Shown here piece by piece: positions 45,361 through 55,894 of a stretch of DNA of 64,000 nt (position 1 is its first letter; each line of letters begins with the position of its first letter). Origin of the DNA: Halocafeteria seosinensis (lineage: Eukaryota > Sar > Bigyra > Bicosoecida); assembly GCA_001687465.1 (NCBI GenBank), contig LVLI01000148.1, forward strand, positions 62,001 through 126,000, written 5' to 3'. Below the pieces are notes generated by a model. That model was not told the DNA's origin. It saw only the letters and a list, made by a program, of their open reading frames with translations, and did not search any database. A program made the translations under genes and the position numbers.

Positions 45361-47094
45361 TTATGACCCATCTTGCTCATCCAAAACAGCGTGTCGAAAG
45401 GAGTTGACCTCCTTTCGAAGTTCATCATGAGTTTGCAGTAGCATCTCTAGCTCGTTGTCTAAGTCATACGTACTCTTCTGCAACCACAGCGTCCAAGCTA
45501 CATAATGGCACGTGTCAAGAGGATCAAGAACGCATAACCTACACTTTTCTTCGTAGAGCCTTGGCTAGTTGTACTATGACTGGATTTTGTTGACGGCTTT
45601 ATCTTCGGCCTTGGCAATTGCTGTGCGAATTCGACGGCTCGTTCTCTGAATTTGGAAAGCTCGTTACGCCTTTGTTGGCGGATCTGCGCTTCTTCTTCGA
45701 TCGGAGGAGGGCGTCTACCTGTTTTATCTATCTTTTTCTGGTTTTCGATGGACAACGTCTTCCCGTATTCATGCATTCTTTTGGTCTTCTCCCGTTTGCG
45801 TTTAACTTCTTCGTTTTCTAAATCAGCTCCGAGGCTACCAAGTTGCTGCCATGGAGTGCTGCCGTCCGAGGAATTATATTTTAATTGTTGCTGCCGATAT
45901 TCCTGCATTGTTTTCGGTCTGTTACAAGCAAGATAGCGATCAATGATGTACAAGTGATGACGCAGGAGTGTATAGGCAGCCATCACCTACTTGTAGTTAA
46001 CAACACGTCGTTTCCTAGCTGGGGGAGCCAAACGCACATAGTCATATGTTCTGAGCATTCAATTTTCGGAAAATTCCGTTATACTTACATGCATACGGAG
46101 GCTGCTGAGTAGTAGACGTATTAATCCGTACAGGATACGAATCTGTAATCTCAGAGGAATTATCCGACCGGACGGACGAGTTCCTCGCAAGCTCACTGTG
46201 GCTTTTCATGGGCGAAACAGATCGAGCGTGTGCATTCCAGTTAACGAACGAAGATTTACCGTCACTCTTGGGTGTCTTCCCTTGAGGATGAGCATATCTC
46301 ATCTGACTATTGCTTTGAGGTGAAGGCTGCTCTTCCTGCCATAGATCGTCCTGCTGAAGACTGCCATCCTCACTCCAATTACCTTGCGGTGTTACTTCTT
46401 CGTCCACTACCGCATGCTGTTGGTCGTCCTTCAATTCACACTCAAACTTGTTGTTTGACGCTGCACCGGGGCCACTTCGCAGCTTACTTGACTGCTGTTG
46501 CTGAAACTGGAAAGTTACAGGTCCGTTTTGTTTGTAGTTGCCAGGCGCAAACGATTTACTGCTCCCTCCCTGTTTGTTCAACGAGCTCTTGGCCGCCTCT
46601 GATTGCGGTTGGTGCTGATTGGTCGTTCGATTGTGAGATCCTTGCGTGACGTTGTCGTGACCCCTTAACGCATACATGTGGCGATTCGACCGAGGAGTTT
46701 GGGACGAAGGTTGCTTCTTGTTACTGGCAGGCCCCTGTTCAGACCCAGGATCCTGTATACGCACTGATCGACCTGGTTGCTGGTGTTTCTGAGATAAGGA
46801 GGATGATGCTGCCTTCTTATGCGTAGTATGAGGCTGTTTATTCTGAGTGGTTAACGCTGATGCAGACTTGGCCGCGCTGTCGCTCATACTTGTCAGGAAG
46901 CCTCTCCCCCTGGAATTCTGTTGCTGTTCAGGAAGTGCCGAAGTTGCTCCATCTCCTTGTCCTGATGAAGTCGCCGAGACTGCTTGAGCCGTAGATTGGG
47001 AAGCATTATCCTGAGAACTGGGTGTGGAGGTAAACGAAGGAGGCTTTCCGAGCAGGGATTGAATATCCCCCAGTCCTATTTTTGCACGAGACAT
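45361..47094 (-). CDS. Gln/Ser-rich protein with C-terminal coiled coil
   Basis: Three exons (47094-46085, 45918-45543, 45477-45361) join in frame to 500 aa. Residues 1-330 are Gln/Ser/Thr-rich and disordered. A short ordered-looking block follows across the long intron (KPKTMQEYRQQQ... and LGSLGADLENEEV), then a charged helix (KRKREKTKRMHEYGKTL) and a last-exon coiled coil (DLDNELEMLLQTHDELRKEV). The block P-x-T-x-x-x-Y ... LGxLGxDL loosely recalls a motif I associate with some ciliary proteins; that is weak. The intron between exons 1 and 2 (166 bp) is longer than usual and may hide a small exon. Start is the ATG at 47094, since the frame upstream of it lies in a repeat. Confidence 0.7.
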
Positions 47095-47118
47095 TTTGTG
47101 ATATTCAAGGAGTGTGTC

Positions 47119-47243
47119 TATTTGCTTATTTGGTTGTGGTATGCACTCCCAAAACGACACTACAAACCCAATACCCATGATTTAACCCATTGGCTACTTG
47201 TGCTGAGAACGCCATCCAAGAGGACGCACATTGCTAATAGTCG
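47119..47243 (+). repeat. Dispersed repeat copy A
   Basis: A segment of about 125 bp that recurs at 48232-48359, roughly 85 percent identical by eye, starting TATTTG and ending near ACATTGCTAA. Copy A lies just upstream of the 500-aa gene, inside its 5' UTR or promoter. The pair could be termini or internal parts of a decayed transposon. Confidence 0.75.
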
Positions 47244-47965
47244 TGATTTTGTGTTCTTGCAATGACCTCATTCCACATATTTTCTTTGGCGTTCCGGTTT
47301 CACGTATTGAGTTCACTTAGAATTTCGAGATGGTGGTTGTAAATCCATTCTTTGATTGTGCTTAAAATGCCCTCTTGCGGTTGTGTAAGGTCGAGTTCTG
47401 GAGGTTTTGCCTCCGAAACTGGTTAACCCAACTGCGCAAGGTTTCTTTCGAAAGCCTTTAGCGCTCCTAGATGGCGGAGCGTCAGTGTACAACAACGGTC
47501 ACGTCAGCAAAAAAGTCTGACGGCGGTGGCATCTGGCTTCTTCCACTTCGGGGCGCGATGGCATTGAGAACTCGGTGTGAAGCAGACCGTCAACATACGT
47601 ATCCTTGGTGTTTTGATATTTGTGAGGTCTTCCAGGGGCACGATAATCTTGAACTCGTTGGCGTAGAGTATCAGACCGTTTAGCTTCGCCATACATATGT
47701 AACGTCTCCAAAGTTGTACATATGTCAGAGCCTTCTTCCCGGTCAACTTCCCGGCCGGTGGGCTATCTGTCACATTTGTGTGTGTGTTCTTCCCAGTGCT
47801 TGGTATTTGGACGTAGTGTACAAGGGTGTCGCAGCCACCTGAGGCCATCGGAGATGTACTGTAGTCTCACCACGAAGGACAATCCCAAACATTGGTAAAG
47901 TAGAGTGTTGGTAGCTGCGCTGATGCAACTGATCAGATGTGTGTGTACTGATCAGATTCAAGTAC

Positions 47966-48083
47966 ACCGGTAGCGCCAGGAAGACCGCGATATACGTACA
48001 GGTAGTGCTAGTAAGATCGCGATACACGTACCGGTAGTGCTAGTAAGATCGCGAAACACTTACCGATAGTGCGAGGAAGATCG
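47966..48083 (+). repeat. 32-bp tandem repeat, about 3.7 copies
   Basis: Units start at 47966, 47998, 48030 and 48062 (the last partial), with consensus ACCGGTAGTGCTAGTAAGAT followed by CGCGATACACGT. Copies differ at a few positions. No spacers lie between units, so this is a simple minisatellite and not a CRISPR array. Confidence 0.85.
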
Positions 48084-48231
48084 TTCGTGGTCCAGAGGTT
48101 CCTCTTCGATCCACTTTGCCCTCGACCCGAAAGAGTAGCTCGCACCGATCTACTCACATTGTACAACCATACTGTAGTTCTGGTGTTTGGTGTGGTGCCT
48201 GGTACAGTTGGTTACGAATACAGACTCTGTA

Positions 48232-48359
48232 TATTTGTTTATTTGGTTGTGGTACGCACCCCCAAAGCAGCACTACAAACCCAAAGTCCATGGTTTAACC
48301 CGATGCGCTGTACTTCTGCTGAGAACGCCATCCAAAGGGACGCACATTGCTAACAGTCG
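48232..48359 (+). repeat. Dispersed repeat copy B
   Basis: Second copy of the 125-bp segment at 47119-47243, 128 bp long; the length difference is three bases. The separation of starts is 1,113 bp and both copies have the same orientation. Confidence 0.75.
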
Positions 48360-48600
48360 CCAAGAAGAAAAAGAAAATTATACATGTAGGTGAGTCACCG
48401 TTCGAAACAGCTGCGTAGTTGATAACATACTAGTACACTGTACAACACTTGTCGATAATCATCAGGTGGAGATTCTCAAACTGTGTACTCATCTTCTTTA
48501 GCTGAATTTTGTTGGGCACCGTTCTCGTACTGATCCCGAGAGCGTAAAACGTGCCACCACCTACACATTAATTCCAGCCGTCTCCGTAGTACCGCTTTTC

Positions 48601-48695
48601 CGGTAGGAGCAATACCAATACACCTCCTCAATTCACTTTGGCGTGAAAGAGTAGCTCGTACCAGCCTACTCACATTGCACAGCCATACAGTGTAC
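48601..48695 (+). repeat. Repeat segment shared with 37.4 kb and 48.1 kb
   Basis: The first 23 bases equal 37418-37440. The remainder (about 48640-48695) resembles 48115-48177, sharing GAAAGAGTAGCTCG and CTACTCACATTG. It therefore links three places in the window to one repeat family. Confidence 0.65.
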
Positions 48696-49301
48696 AACTT
48701 GAACAATAGCGTAGTCAATGTGTACCGGTAGTTGGTTACAGACTCTGTAGCCCACCTGCTTTCGTGGTTGTGCACTGACCTTTGTACAGCCAAACAAATC
48801 GAAACGGAGCTGTGCTTGTCACAAGATATCATGCTGTCTTCGCTGTTCCCTTTCTCCAGTCGCTGGCGCCTCACCGTGCCCTTCCAGGCTGCAGTGCAGT
48901 ACAGGAGGGAAATTCTTCAGCTTCAAGGACCGCTTCTCTCCCTCTTTTATGCCGCTGTCAGACGTTGTAGTACGTACATGATTGGTATCTGTCTTTTTTG
49001 GTGGAATAAGGGATTTCGACGCATTTTGTGATATCATTCCTTGCGTACCTGTATGGCCCCCGTGTTCTTCTTTGGGCGCTGTGGAAGAAAAAAACAGCAA
49101 AGAAACCTGTTCTTTGTGGGCCTTGCCTGGTGAATATACTGCCTTTATGTATCCATCGGTGACTGTAACTGGTTGGTTTACTTCCTATCTATCCACTAGA
49201 AGCTGTAGTATACGTTAAAGTGCTCTCCTCTTCGTGAGAAAGGACAAAGAAAAGGACTCGTTGGACGCCAAAAAGTCAAGTGGCGGCAAAAACTGTATTA
49301 C

Positions 49302-50946
49302 ATGGGTTGTACTACAAGTAAAGCCACACAAACTACTTCTGCCGAATCCCCCGGATCCCCTACAGTCGAAGATGGGGTTATGGCCGCAGGATTCCACGGA
49401 GTAGAGGACACGAGACGATTACCGAGCCAGTTGGGATCTCCAGGTACGTTATTGACTGACTTCTTGTAGGTAGTGTATTACGCGTGAATGCACCAAATAT
49501 TGAGGCTAGAGAGCTCCTTGCATTCCGACGAACACTTTCAGTACGTGGAAATAGGGAATTATGTCTAATGTGGTTTGGATGTACGTGTTTGCAGACTGTG
49601 CGTGCGTTGGAAAACCTGGCTCACGACCTGGACTGGCGAGTTTATGGGGAGACAAAGTGCAATATCCTCGTGAGCCGACGAAAGTGCTCTATCCACCTGA
49701 TATAGAACCCATTGGAGAGATCATAACTCGCACTTCGGATGAGAAGCGCTTAGGTGTTGCCATAGGCTCGTGCTTAAGAATGGGACCCCGACCGGATCAA
49801 GAGGATGTCGTGGACGTACACATCAGCGGAGAAAAGAGTCAAGTTTTTGCAGGGGTTTATGATGGTCACGGTGGTGTAGCTGTAGCAAATTATCTGAAAC
49901 ATCATCTTAAGAAACATGTGTTTGCGAAGTTGGAAGAGGTACATTCTCCGCATGCGGCGTTCGAACAAAGCTTTGCTGAGGTGGATAAACAACTTTGTCA
50001 ACTGTACGAGGCCGAGAATACAGGGTCATGCGCCACCGTGCTAACGATAGCGGGGGATGCACTTATGTGTGCCAATGTGGGAGATTGTGATGGGTGTCTC
50101 TGTAAGAGTGGACAAGCGTACGAACTAACAACGCGGCACAATTGCTCCAACACCAATGAAGTACAAAGGATACGAAATGCAGGAGGCAAGGTAGTTACGT
50201 TTGCCGGGGGACTACGTGTTGCCGCTGTGTTAGCGGTAACCAGAGCGTTCGGTGATGCTGCAATCAAGGGTGACCCAAGTGGGAAGGGGCTGTGCGCTTG
50301 CCCAGATGTAACGCTTATCAAGCTGGATGGTACAGAAGAATTCGTGATTATGGGAAGTGATGGACTCTTTGAAAAGTTCCCCAGCAAGCAAGAGTTAGTT
50401 AACCTCACGAAGCGACTATTGAGAGAGACCAAAGACGTTTCGTTAGCAGCAGAAAGACTCGTGGACATAACGGTGGAAGACAGACACACAAATGACAATA
50501 CGTCTGTTGTAATTATTATGCTCAACCAGAACGGAGTCAACACAAGTGACAGAAACATTATGGGTGAAGATCGTGGCTACGCCTCAAATCACCATCCGAC
50601 GAATTTGCGTTCGAGAAAAGTCTGCTATGAATCACAAAAAGCAGAGCAAGATTTCAGGCGTGCGTCTCAGATTGATATCCAGTACCAAGTGTCCTCGATT
50701 ATCAATGAATCTGAAGAGGATGAGGAGCTCGAAGAAGGTGGTAATTCAGAAGGCGAAGACGAACCTGAGGAAAATGCCAGAGATTCCAGAGATTCCAGAG
50801 ATTCCTCAGAAACGGAGCAAGACGTTGATCAAGGCTTCCACATCAAGAGCACTTCCTCGGAAGACGTCAATAATCTCTCCGCCTCTATGGAAAGGGATTC
50901 AAGCAGCAATTTGACGCGGGATACGGGGCAACTGGTCGCAGGTTAA
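49302..50946 (+). CDS. PP2C-type phosphatase, probably N-myristoylated
   Basis: Two exons (49302-49443 and 49595-50946) join in frame to 497 aa. The start MGCTTSKA is a classical N-myristoylation site with a neighbouring Cys for palmitoylation, so membrane attachment is likely. The catalytic core follows from about residue 100 with RPDQED, VYDGHGG, GSCATVL, NVGDCDG, TRAFGDAAIKG, MGSDGLFE and NDNTSVVII, keeping all expected metal Asp residues. The C-terminal 110 residues are acidic (EESEEDEELEEGG-like) with a SRDSRDS run. It is a second PP2C within 6 kb of the first, but their sequences are too different for a recent duplication. The 151-bp intron is long for this window. Its stop is 6 bp from the convergent prenyltransferase stop. 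Confidence 0.92.
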
Positions 50947-50952
50947 ATGGCC

Positions 50953-53133
50953 CTAATGCTGCCGTCCAGACGGGCAAAGTCCGCATAAAATGTTTAAGAT
51001 TGTACTTAAGAGTCCTCCTTTGGAGATTCTATTATTGTGTTTCCTCGATCTCTCATAGCTTAGCTCCGTGTATAACGCGCTACTAGCGGGATCTTCATCC
51101 ACTTGGGATTGTGTTTTTCCGAACCTTCTTCGCCTCTTGGAGAATTCTACCAACGCGTCCATAATATCACATTCTGCAAAGTCAGGCCATAGCATAGATG
51201 TTACGTAAATTTCCGCATATGCCAATTGCCACAGTAAGAAGTTGGAGAGGCGCAACTCCCCCGAAGTGCGTATGAGCAAATCAGGGTCGGGAAGTTCGGG
51301 GTTTGGCATGTAGCTGCGAAATAGCTTCTCGTTGACATCCTCTGCATGAAGATTTCCCTTTTGAGAAGCTTCAACAATTGCTCGAGCAGTGTCCACTATC
51401 TCTTCTCGGCCACCGTATGAAAGCGCCAGACAGACCGTAATCTCCCGGTTATTTGCCGACTCCGCAACGACCTTGGCCACCTGCTGCCGGAGTATGAACG
51501 GTAAATCGTCTGTTCTACCATTGACAACCATTTTGACACCATTGTCAACTAGTTCTTTGCATTCTTCTTGGAGGAAATTTAGAAGTAATTTCATTAAAAA
51601 GTTAACTTCAGAAGGAGGTCGTTGCCAGTTTTGGGAACTGAAGGCATACACTGTTAGATTTTGGATATTTAGTTTACGACAAAAGCGGATAGCGCGCAGG
51701 ACGGCATCCACACCCGCTTTGTGGCCTTCCGATCTTGATATCCCCTTTTTCTCAGCCCATCTACCATTACCGTCCATGATAATGGCTATATGATTCGGTG
51801 CTTTCCTTAAAACATCAGTATAGCTCCTTGTTTCTGATAGTGTCAATTCCACTGGTCTCGGGGTGAAATTAGCGAAAGGCGTTGGCAGCCAATTCTCGTT
51901 AAGAGACCACGGTACCATCTGTTGTACCAATTGAGGTATCCTTTCCGTCCGTATCATCACCAGCATTTCACCAGAAAGTGTGGTAGCCTCCAAGTTGCCA
52001 GCCATACCATTTCCAAGTAAACTACTGAGCTTTCTATTCTCCCTACTATCAGCAAACAGGAAATGGTCCTTTCCACTAGGTACCGAATATGAAATGCTGA
52101 GAACGTCACCATAAGAGTTACACAGAGACACGCAGAGACGGGAGTCCATACGTGGAAGGAAGAATATCATCCATGGGAAATCGAATGCTACAGGGAGGAC
52201 AGATTTGACTGTTATAGATAGCTGTGCTCTCTGTTCATAGCTGCTATAGAACTTGATATCGGCTCCATCTGGCAGTAGGGACGACCTCAAGACTGTGTCG
52301 TCAATATGCACTTCGACATCAACGGCCTCTACGTCGTTCCGTGAAGAGAGCTCCGAGAAGTAATTCTCAACCGTGTATGGTGTCGACGTGTTCGTGTTCA
52401 TGCTGGCTACCCGTGTAGTTTGAAGCACCGCTACGGGCATACAGTCAATGCATGTTACCGAAACTGTAGAGCATATTGTTTCAGAACTAAGTCCAATGCG
52501 CTGTCCGTCATCTCCGCGGACCACAAGTTGCGGATTTGGGAACTCTACTGTCTCATTCCCAGTACTGTAGCAGTATTTATCTAGCAATATCTTTCGTTCC
52601 TTGTCAGACAGTTTAGTGCTATGGTAATCAATCTCCTGGACACTCGAATTCGATACGGGCTCACAAGAAGCCAGGCCTCCTCTATGAGGTGTACTAGCAC
52701 GACTGTTTCGTTCATCAGCATCTGAACCGCGTACATCGCTTTCATATCCTCGAGGGGAATGACTCTGAGGCACCGAACAGGAGGATCGGGATGAGAAAAA
52801 AGTCTCCCGAGGATCATCTTCATTTTCCTCGTTATTTCCCGAGTTCTTTCGCCACAAATCTTTGTCTTCTTTATGGACAGCCTTCCCCTGACATGCATGG
52901 GTATCTGACCCACTGGTGACGGTACTGGTACCCCGTGTATCGTCTGTTATAGAGCCATTGTCGGCCTGGCTGCTGTTGGAGCCCCCATTTGCCGCCGAAG
53001 ATTGCTGTTGATTGTGTGTTTCCTGACAATGCCACCGACGAGATGAAGGTGGGATATGATAGCTGAGGGCCCTCTGGATATAGTCTGACGGAAAGGCCTT
53101 CAGGCTCTCCGTAAAAGGTGAGATAGAGGCCAT
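50953..53133 (-). CDS. cis-Prenyltransferase (UPPS/DHDDS family) with large N-terminal extension
   Basis: Single-exon gene of 726 aa. The last 290 residues are a complete undecaprenyl/dehydrodolichyl diphosphate synthase domain: IAIIMDGNGRWAEKKG with the catalytic Asp near residue 446, GHKAGVDAVLRAIRFC, LTVYAFSSQNWQRP, LALSYGGREEI, PDPDLLIRTSGELRLSNFLLWQLAYAEIYVT and LWPDF. It condenses IPP units in Z configuration to make long-chain polyprenyl diphosphate, the precursor of dolichol. The family is normally 230-330 aa. The first 430 residues are extra: a Ser/Asn/Glu-rich disordered part and then a beta-rich region from about 180 to 420 with no recognised fold. The start is the ATG at 53133; a shorter product from an internal start cannot be excluded. 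Confidence 0.9.
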   Translation of the reverse strand: MASISPFTESLKAFPSDYIQRALSYHIPPSSRRWHCQETHNQQQSSAANGGSNSSQADNGSITDDTRGTSTVTSGSDTHACQGKAVHKEDKDLWRKNSGNNEENEDDPRETFFSSRSSCSVPQSHSPRGYESDVRGSDADERNSRASTPHRGGLASCEPVSNSSVQEIDYHSTKLSDKERKILLDKYCYSTGNETVEFPNPQLVVRGDDGQRIGLSSETICSTVSVTCIDCMPVAVLQTTRVASMNTNTSTPYTVENYFSELSSRNDVEAVDVEVHIDDTVLRSSLLPDGADIKFYSSYEQRAQLSITVKSVLPVAFDFPWMIFFLPRMDSRLCVSLCNSYGDVLSISYSVPSGKDHFLFADSRENRKLSSLLGNGMAGNLEATTLSGEMLVMIRTERIPQLVQQMVPWSLNENWLPTPFANFTPRPVELTLSETRSYTDVLRKAPNHIAIIMDGNGRWAEKKGISRSEGHKAGVDAVLRAIRFCRKLNIQNLTVYAFSSQNWQRPPSEVNFLMKLLLNFLQEECKELVDNGVKMVVNGRTDDLPFILRQQVAKVVAESANNREITVCLALSYGGREEIVDTARAIVEASQKGNLHAEDVNEKLFRSYMPNPELPDPDLLIRTSGELRLSNFLLWQLAYAEIYVTSMLWPDFAECDIMDALVEFSKRRRRFGKTQSQVDEDPASSALYTELSYERSRKHNNRISKGGLLSTILNILCGLCPSGRQH

Positions 53134-53415
53134 TTTGTATTCGTGACGGAGCGCTCCCCCTTGAAGCTTGTATGTATCCTCCTCTTATACGACGCAGTAC
53201 AGGTGAATGGTGCACTGTTTCTTATTATAATCTAAATGACATATCTGAGTATGGCCGCGAGAAACTTTTTTTTCAGGGGTTGTATGGAACAATCCGGGGG
53301 AATGACCACCTGTGTCAGTTATTCAACCCCTCTTCCCGCATTCAAGCCAAAACTTTTTAACTTCCAGATCTATGACTTTGATGAGTTTAGATGTGGATTT
53401 GTTTTTTTTTTAATT

Positions 53416-55383
53416 TTATACTCGCTTGTGGATATTAAGTCTGCTGGATGCTTTCTCCAGGTCTTCCGAAAGACCACTAGGAATGGAGTGACGATGTAAA
53501 ACTTCAGCTGTACTGGTTGGAATCTCGCCGGTAGGCACAGAGACAATAGCATTCGCTGCCAAACGGAAATTTACAAATGTTGTGTGGTTGTTGATCTCGT
53601 GGTCGATCAGATCACGGGCATGCTCCAAGTTTGTAACTTTGGTTCCATTGATGTCGAGCAAGGGCAGGTGGACTAGCGTTGCTGCATCGTAACCAATCGT
53701 ATCCCCGTGAGCCAACAAATGGGCCAGTACAACCACTTGTTCACCCGGTTTTTTCATTTCTTCGACAAAAGCGGCATTGACAAGGCGAATTGGTGCTTTC
53801 ATATCCCATTCGGGTCCCCTGCAGTAGAGAATTCGGATCCGAAGATTTTCGGTCGCATGTAGCTAAGCTGCAAGATACTTACCACTGGGACTTCAAGTAC
53901 GGTATACTTAAAGGAGTAAAGACTAAGCCAGAGCATACAAGATATGATGGTTTCCTGTCATACAACGTCGGAAGTACCAATCTTGGAGGCTCCTCAAGAG
54001 TCACATTGACACGTTTCTTCTTTCCCTGGGAGGAGGAGAGGAGGAGTGTCTATACTAACGTTTTCGTGACATCTTTGGAAAGATACATACTTTTCGATAT
54101 ATTTCCATGCCAACCTCTTGTCCGTTAAATTTTAATGACAATGCGTGACCAAAGTTTATTCTCTCGGCTCCACGAAAAGGTATTGTTCCATCACTGGCCA
54201 CCGGAATCCCTTCAATTGAGTAAATCTGCAAAAAGCGACAGCCGTAAAAGACTACACAGGAATCTCTGTAGTAAGTCATAGCTTACAACATCTTCTGATC
54301 GAAGAACTTCCGCTGCTTTGGCCGTCTTGCTCACTTTATTTACGAGTACGCCTCTGTTATCGTTGTCCAACAATAAATATTCTCTTAGGTAGGCGTTCTC
54401 TAAGCTCTGCCACATGCAGCCGATTCTTCCAAAGCCAGTCGGTTTTCCGTGTGCTTCGATATCCCGCAAGAAATGCTTAACAATAGGAGTAGGAATTACA
54501 TAGCCTATGTTTTCAGCATCTTCTAAAGCTTGAAATGCAACACCCGCTGCGCGGCCGTTGTAGAATGCCGGGCCACCTGAGTTACCACTATTGATAGCGG
54601 CATCTATCTGAAGAGCTAACAACGATGCAGTACTATGACTGTACTCTTGATAGTCCACTCGCGAAACTACACCAGACGTAATGCTTAGATTATCTCCTCC
54701 CAAGGGGAAACCGACCACAGACACTCGGGACTGGAGGTCAGGTACCTCCTCTGTGAACTCTACAGCCGCATCCTTAACATTCTCCCAAAATGACTCCTTT
54801 TCCACCGTTAGAAGCGCTAAATCACAGTCATGCCCGATTCCCAGAACGGTTGCCGCGTACTTTGCAGCTTCTCCGTGCTTACGTATAAGTACACTCGAGT
54901 GGTATGCGACAGCATGGGCGTTCGTCCTGCAGCAGTTTGGAATTCTGAATTCCGCAGACAACCTGGACTTTACCCTCAACGCCAAGCTTACAATATCTTT
55001 TTCCCCGGTATAATGAATCCGGAAGCAGTGGACGATACTTCCGGCTTCATCTGCCAAGGCATCGCATAGTTCGGCTTCACACTGGAAGTGAATATCTTAA
55101 CCACTGCACCAGCACGAGGCTTAGTAATTTGAATGCTCGAGGGCTCCTATCAGAGCCAAACCTCATACGCACCTCCAGCAAACTGAGAGGAATGGACAGG
55201 GTTCTCATAGTAATCGAATATCTCCGATCCCACTGTTTGATCGTCGTGAAGCACCCCATTACCCTCCTTGACCACTCTCTGCTGCGTGTTAGCAGCATTT
55301 CTGCTTCGTTTGTTGCCTACTCCTTCTGAGATGGGTTCATTAGGCGCCTCTCCTGTGGCTTTCGCTTTCCTTTTTGGTGCCAT
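53416..55383 (-). CDS. Deg9-like (HtrA) serine protease
   Basis: Six exons (55383-55173, 55103-54992, 54926-54287, 54225-54091, 54025-53883, 53818-53416) join in frame to 547 aa, typical for plant-type Deg9. The N terminus is basic (APKRKAKAT, GNKRSRNAA), consistent with a nuclear or nucleolar signal as in plant Deg9. The trypsin-like domain has SGFIIPGKKIL then the catalytic His in TNAHAV, the Asp in HDCDLALLTV and the Ser in GNSGGPAF (near residue 222), so the triad is intact. YVIPTPIVKHFLRD, a PDZ segment (DGTIPFRGAERINF) and the second PDZ-like C-terminal half (YDRKPSYLVCSGLVFTPLS, NGTKVTNLEHA) follow. Function is ATP-independent protein quality control or regulatory proteolysis; substrate unknown. 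Confidence 0.92.
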
Positions 55384-55434
55384 TATGAGCGTCTATTGTC
55401 CTGTCTACCATAACCTTTTCAACACCAACGAAAC

Positions 55435-55824
55435 ATGGCCTTATGGCTCCTAAACATCGCTAGAGTCACTCTACATTCACAAGCAGTCTTGGAATTGAAC
55501 ACTGCTTGGACTCCACGTGACAACAACTTTCTATGTTCGCTGGGATTTCACGAAAATAGTGGAGAGACTTGCCACTGGATGAGGAGAATGCAGCAGTATG
55601 TGAAATGGTTTCGTTTATGTTATATTACAGAGTGCCGTGCAGACGTTGTATTTCCTGCTACATTGCACAATGCACTGCAGCGATGCGATAGATCCCCTCC
55701 CGAAGAGACTCGTGCAACGAGTACTAGTGAATGTTTAACTCCCAGTATCACGTCACTGGTGACTTCGAGGTTAGCTTCGTATAGCCGGCGATTCATTGAA
55801 GCGGCGCACACCATCATCTCCTGA
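55435..55824 (+). CDS. Doubtful small ORF
   Basis: A 129-aa ORF with ATG at 55435 in the gap between the Deg9-like gene (minus) and the VOC gene (minus). It starts MALWLLNIARVTLHS, has scattered Cys and no recognisable domain. It might be a small real gene, transcribed away from the protease, but coding character is weak and no homologue comes to mind. Confidence 0.25.
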   Translation: MALWLLNIARVTLHSQAVLELNTAWTPRDNNFLCSLGFHENSGETCHWMRRMQQYVKWFRLCYITECRADVVFPATLHNALQRCDRSPPEETRATSTSECLTPSITSLVTSRLASYSRRFIEAAHTIIS

Positions 55825-55894
55825 CTATAAGCATACATCTCTCTAAGTATGGCCATCAGCATCTAATACAAGTCTCAGTACATATACACTTCGC

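Larger units (their letters stand above)
47244..49301. mobile_element. Repeat-rich stretch, probably a decayed mobile element
   Basis: About 2 kb without a convincing cellular gene, bounded by the two PP2C-region genes. It holds the second copy of the 125-bp repeat, the 32-bp tandem array, and related segments at 48115-48177 and 48640-48695 that translate on the minus strand to similar peptides (both contain NVSR-x-VRATLS). A minus-strand frame at 47848-47504 (114 aa, ATG start) begins MASGGCDTLVHYVQIP and contains GKKALTYVQLWRRYICMAKLNG; it may be a fragment of an element protein. I see no intact transposase, reverse transcriptase or terminal inverted repeats, so the class is unknown. Confidence 0.45.

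Noticed and set aside
47966-48083. CRISPR array
   Set aside because: The 32-bp units are directly adjacent with no unique spacers, and the genome is eukaryotic.
47119-48359. LTR retrotransposon bounded by the two 125-bp copies
   Set aside because: The copies lack TG...CA ends and clear target-site duplications, and the 1 kb between them encodes no reverse transcriptase or integrase, so only a decayed mobile element is claimed.
49998-50558. 186-aa minus-strand ORF inside the second PP2C
   Set aside because: It is antisense to the conserved catalytic domain and has no features of its own.
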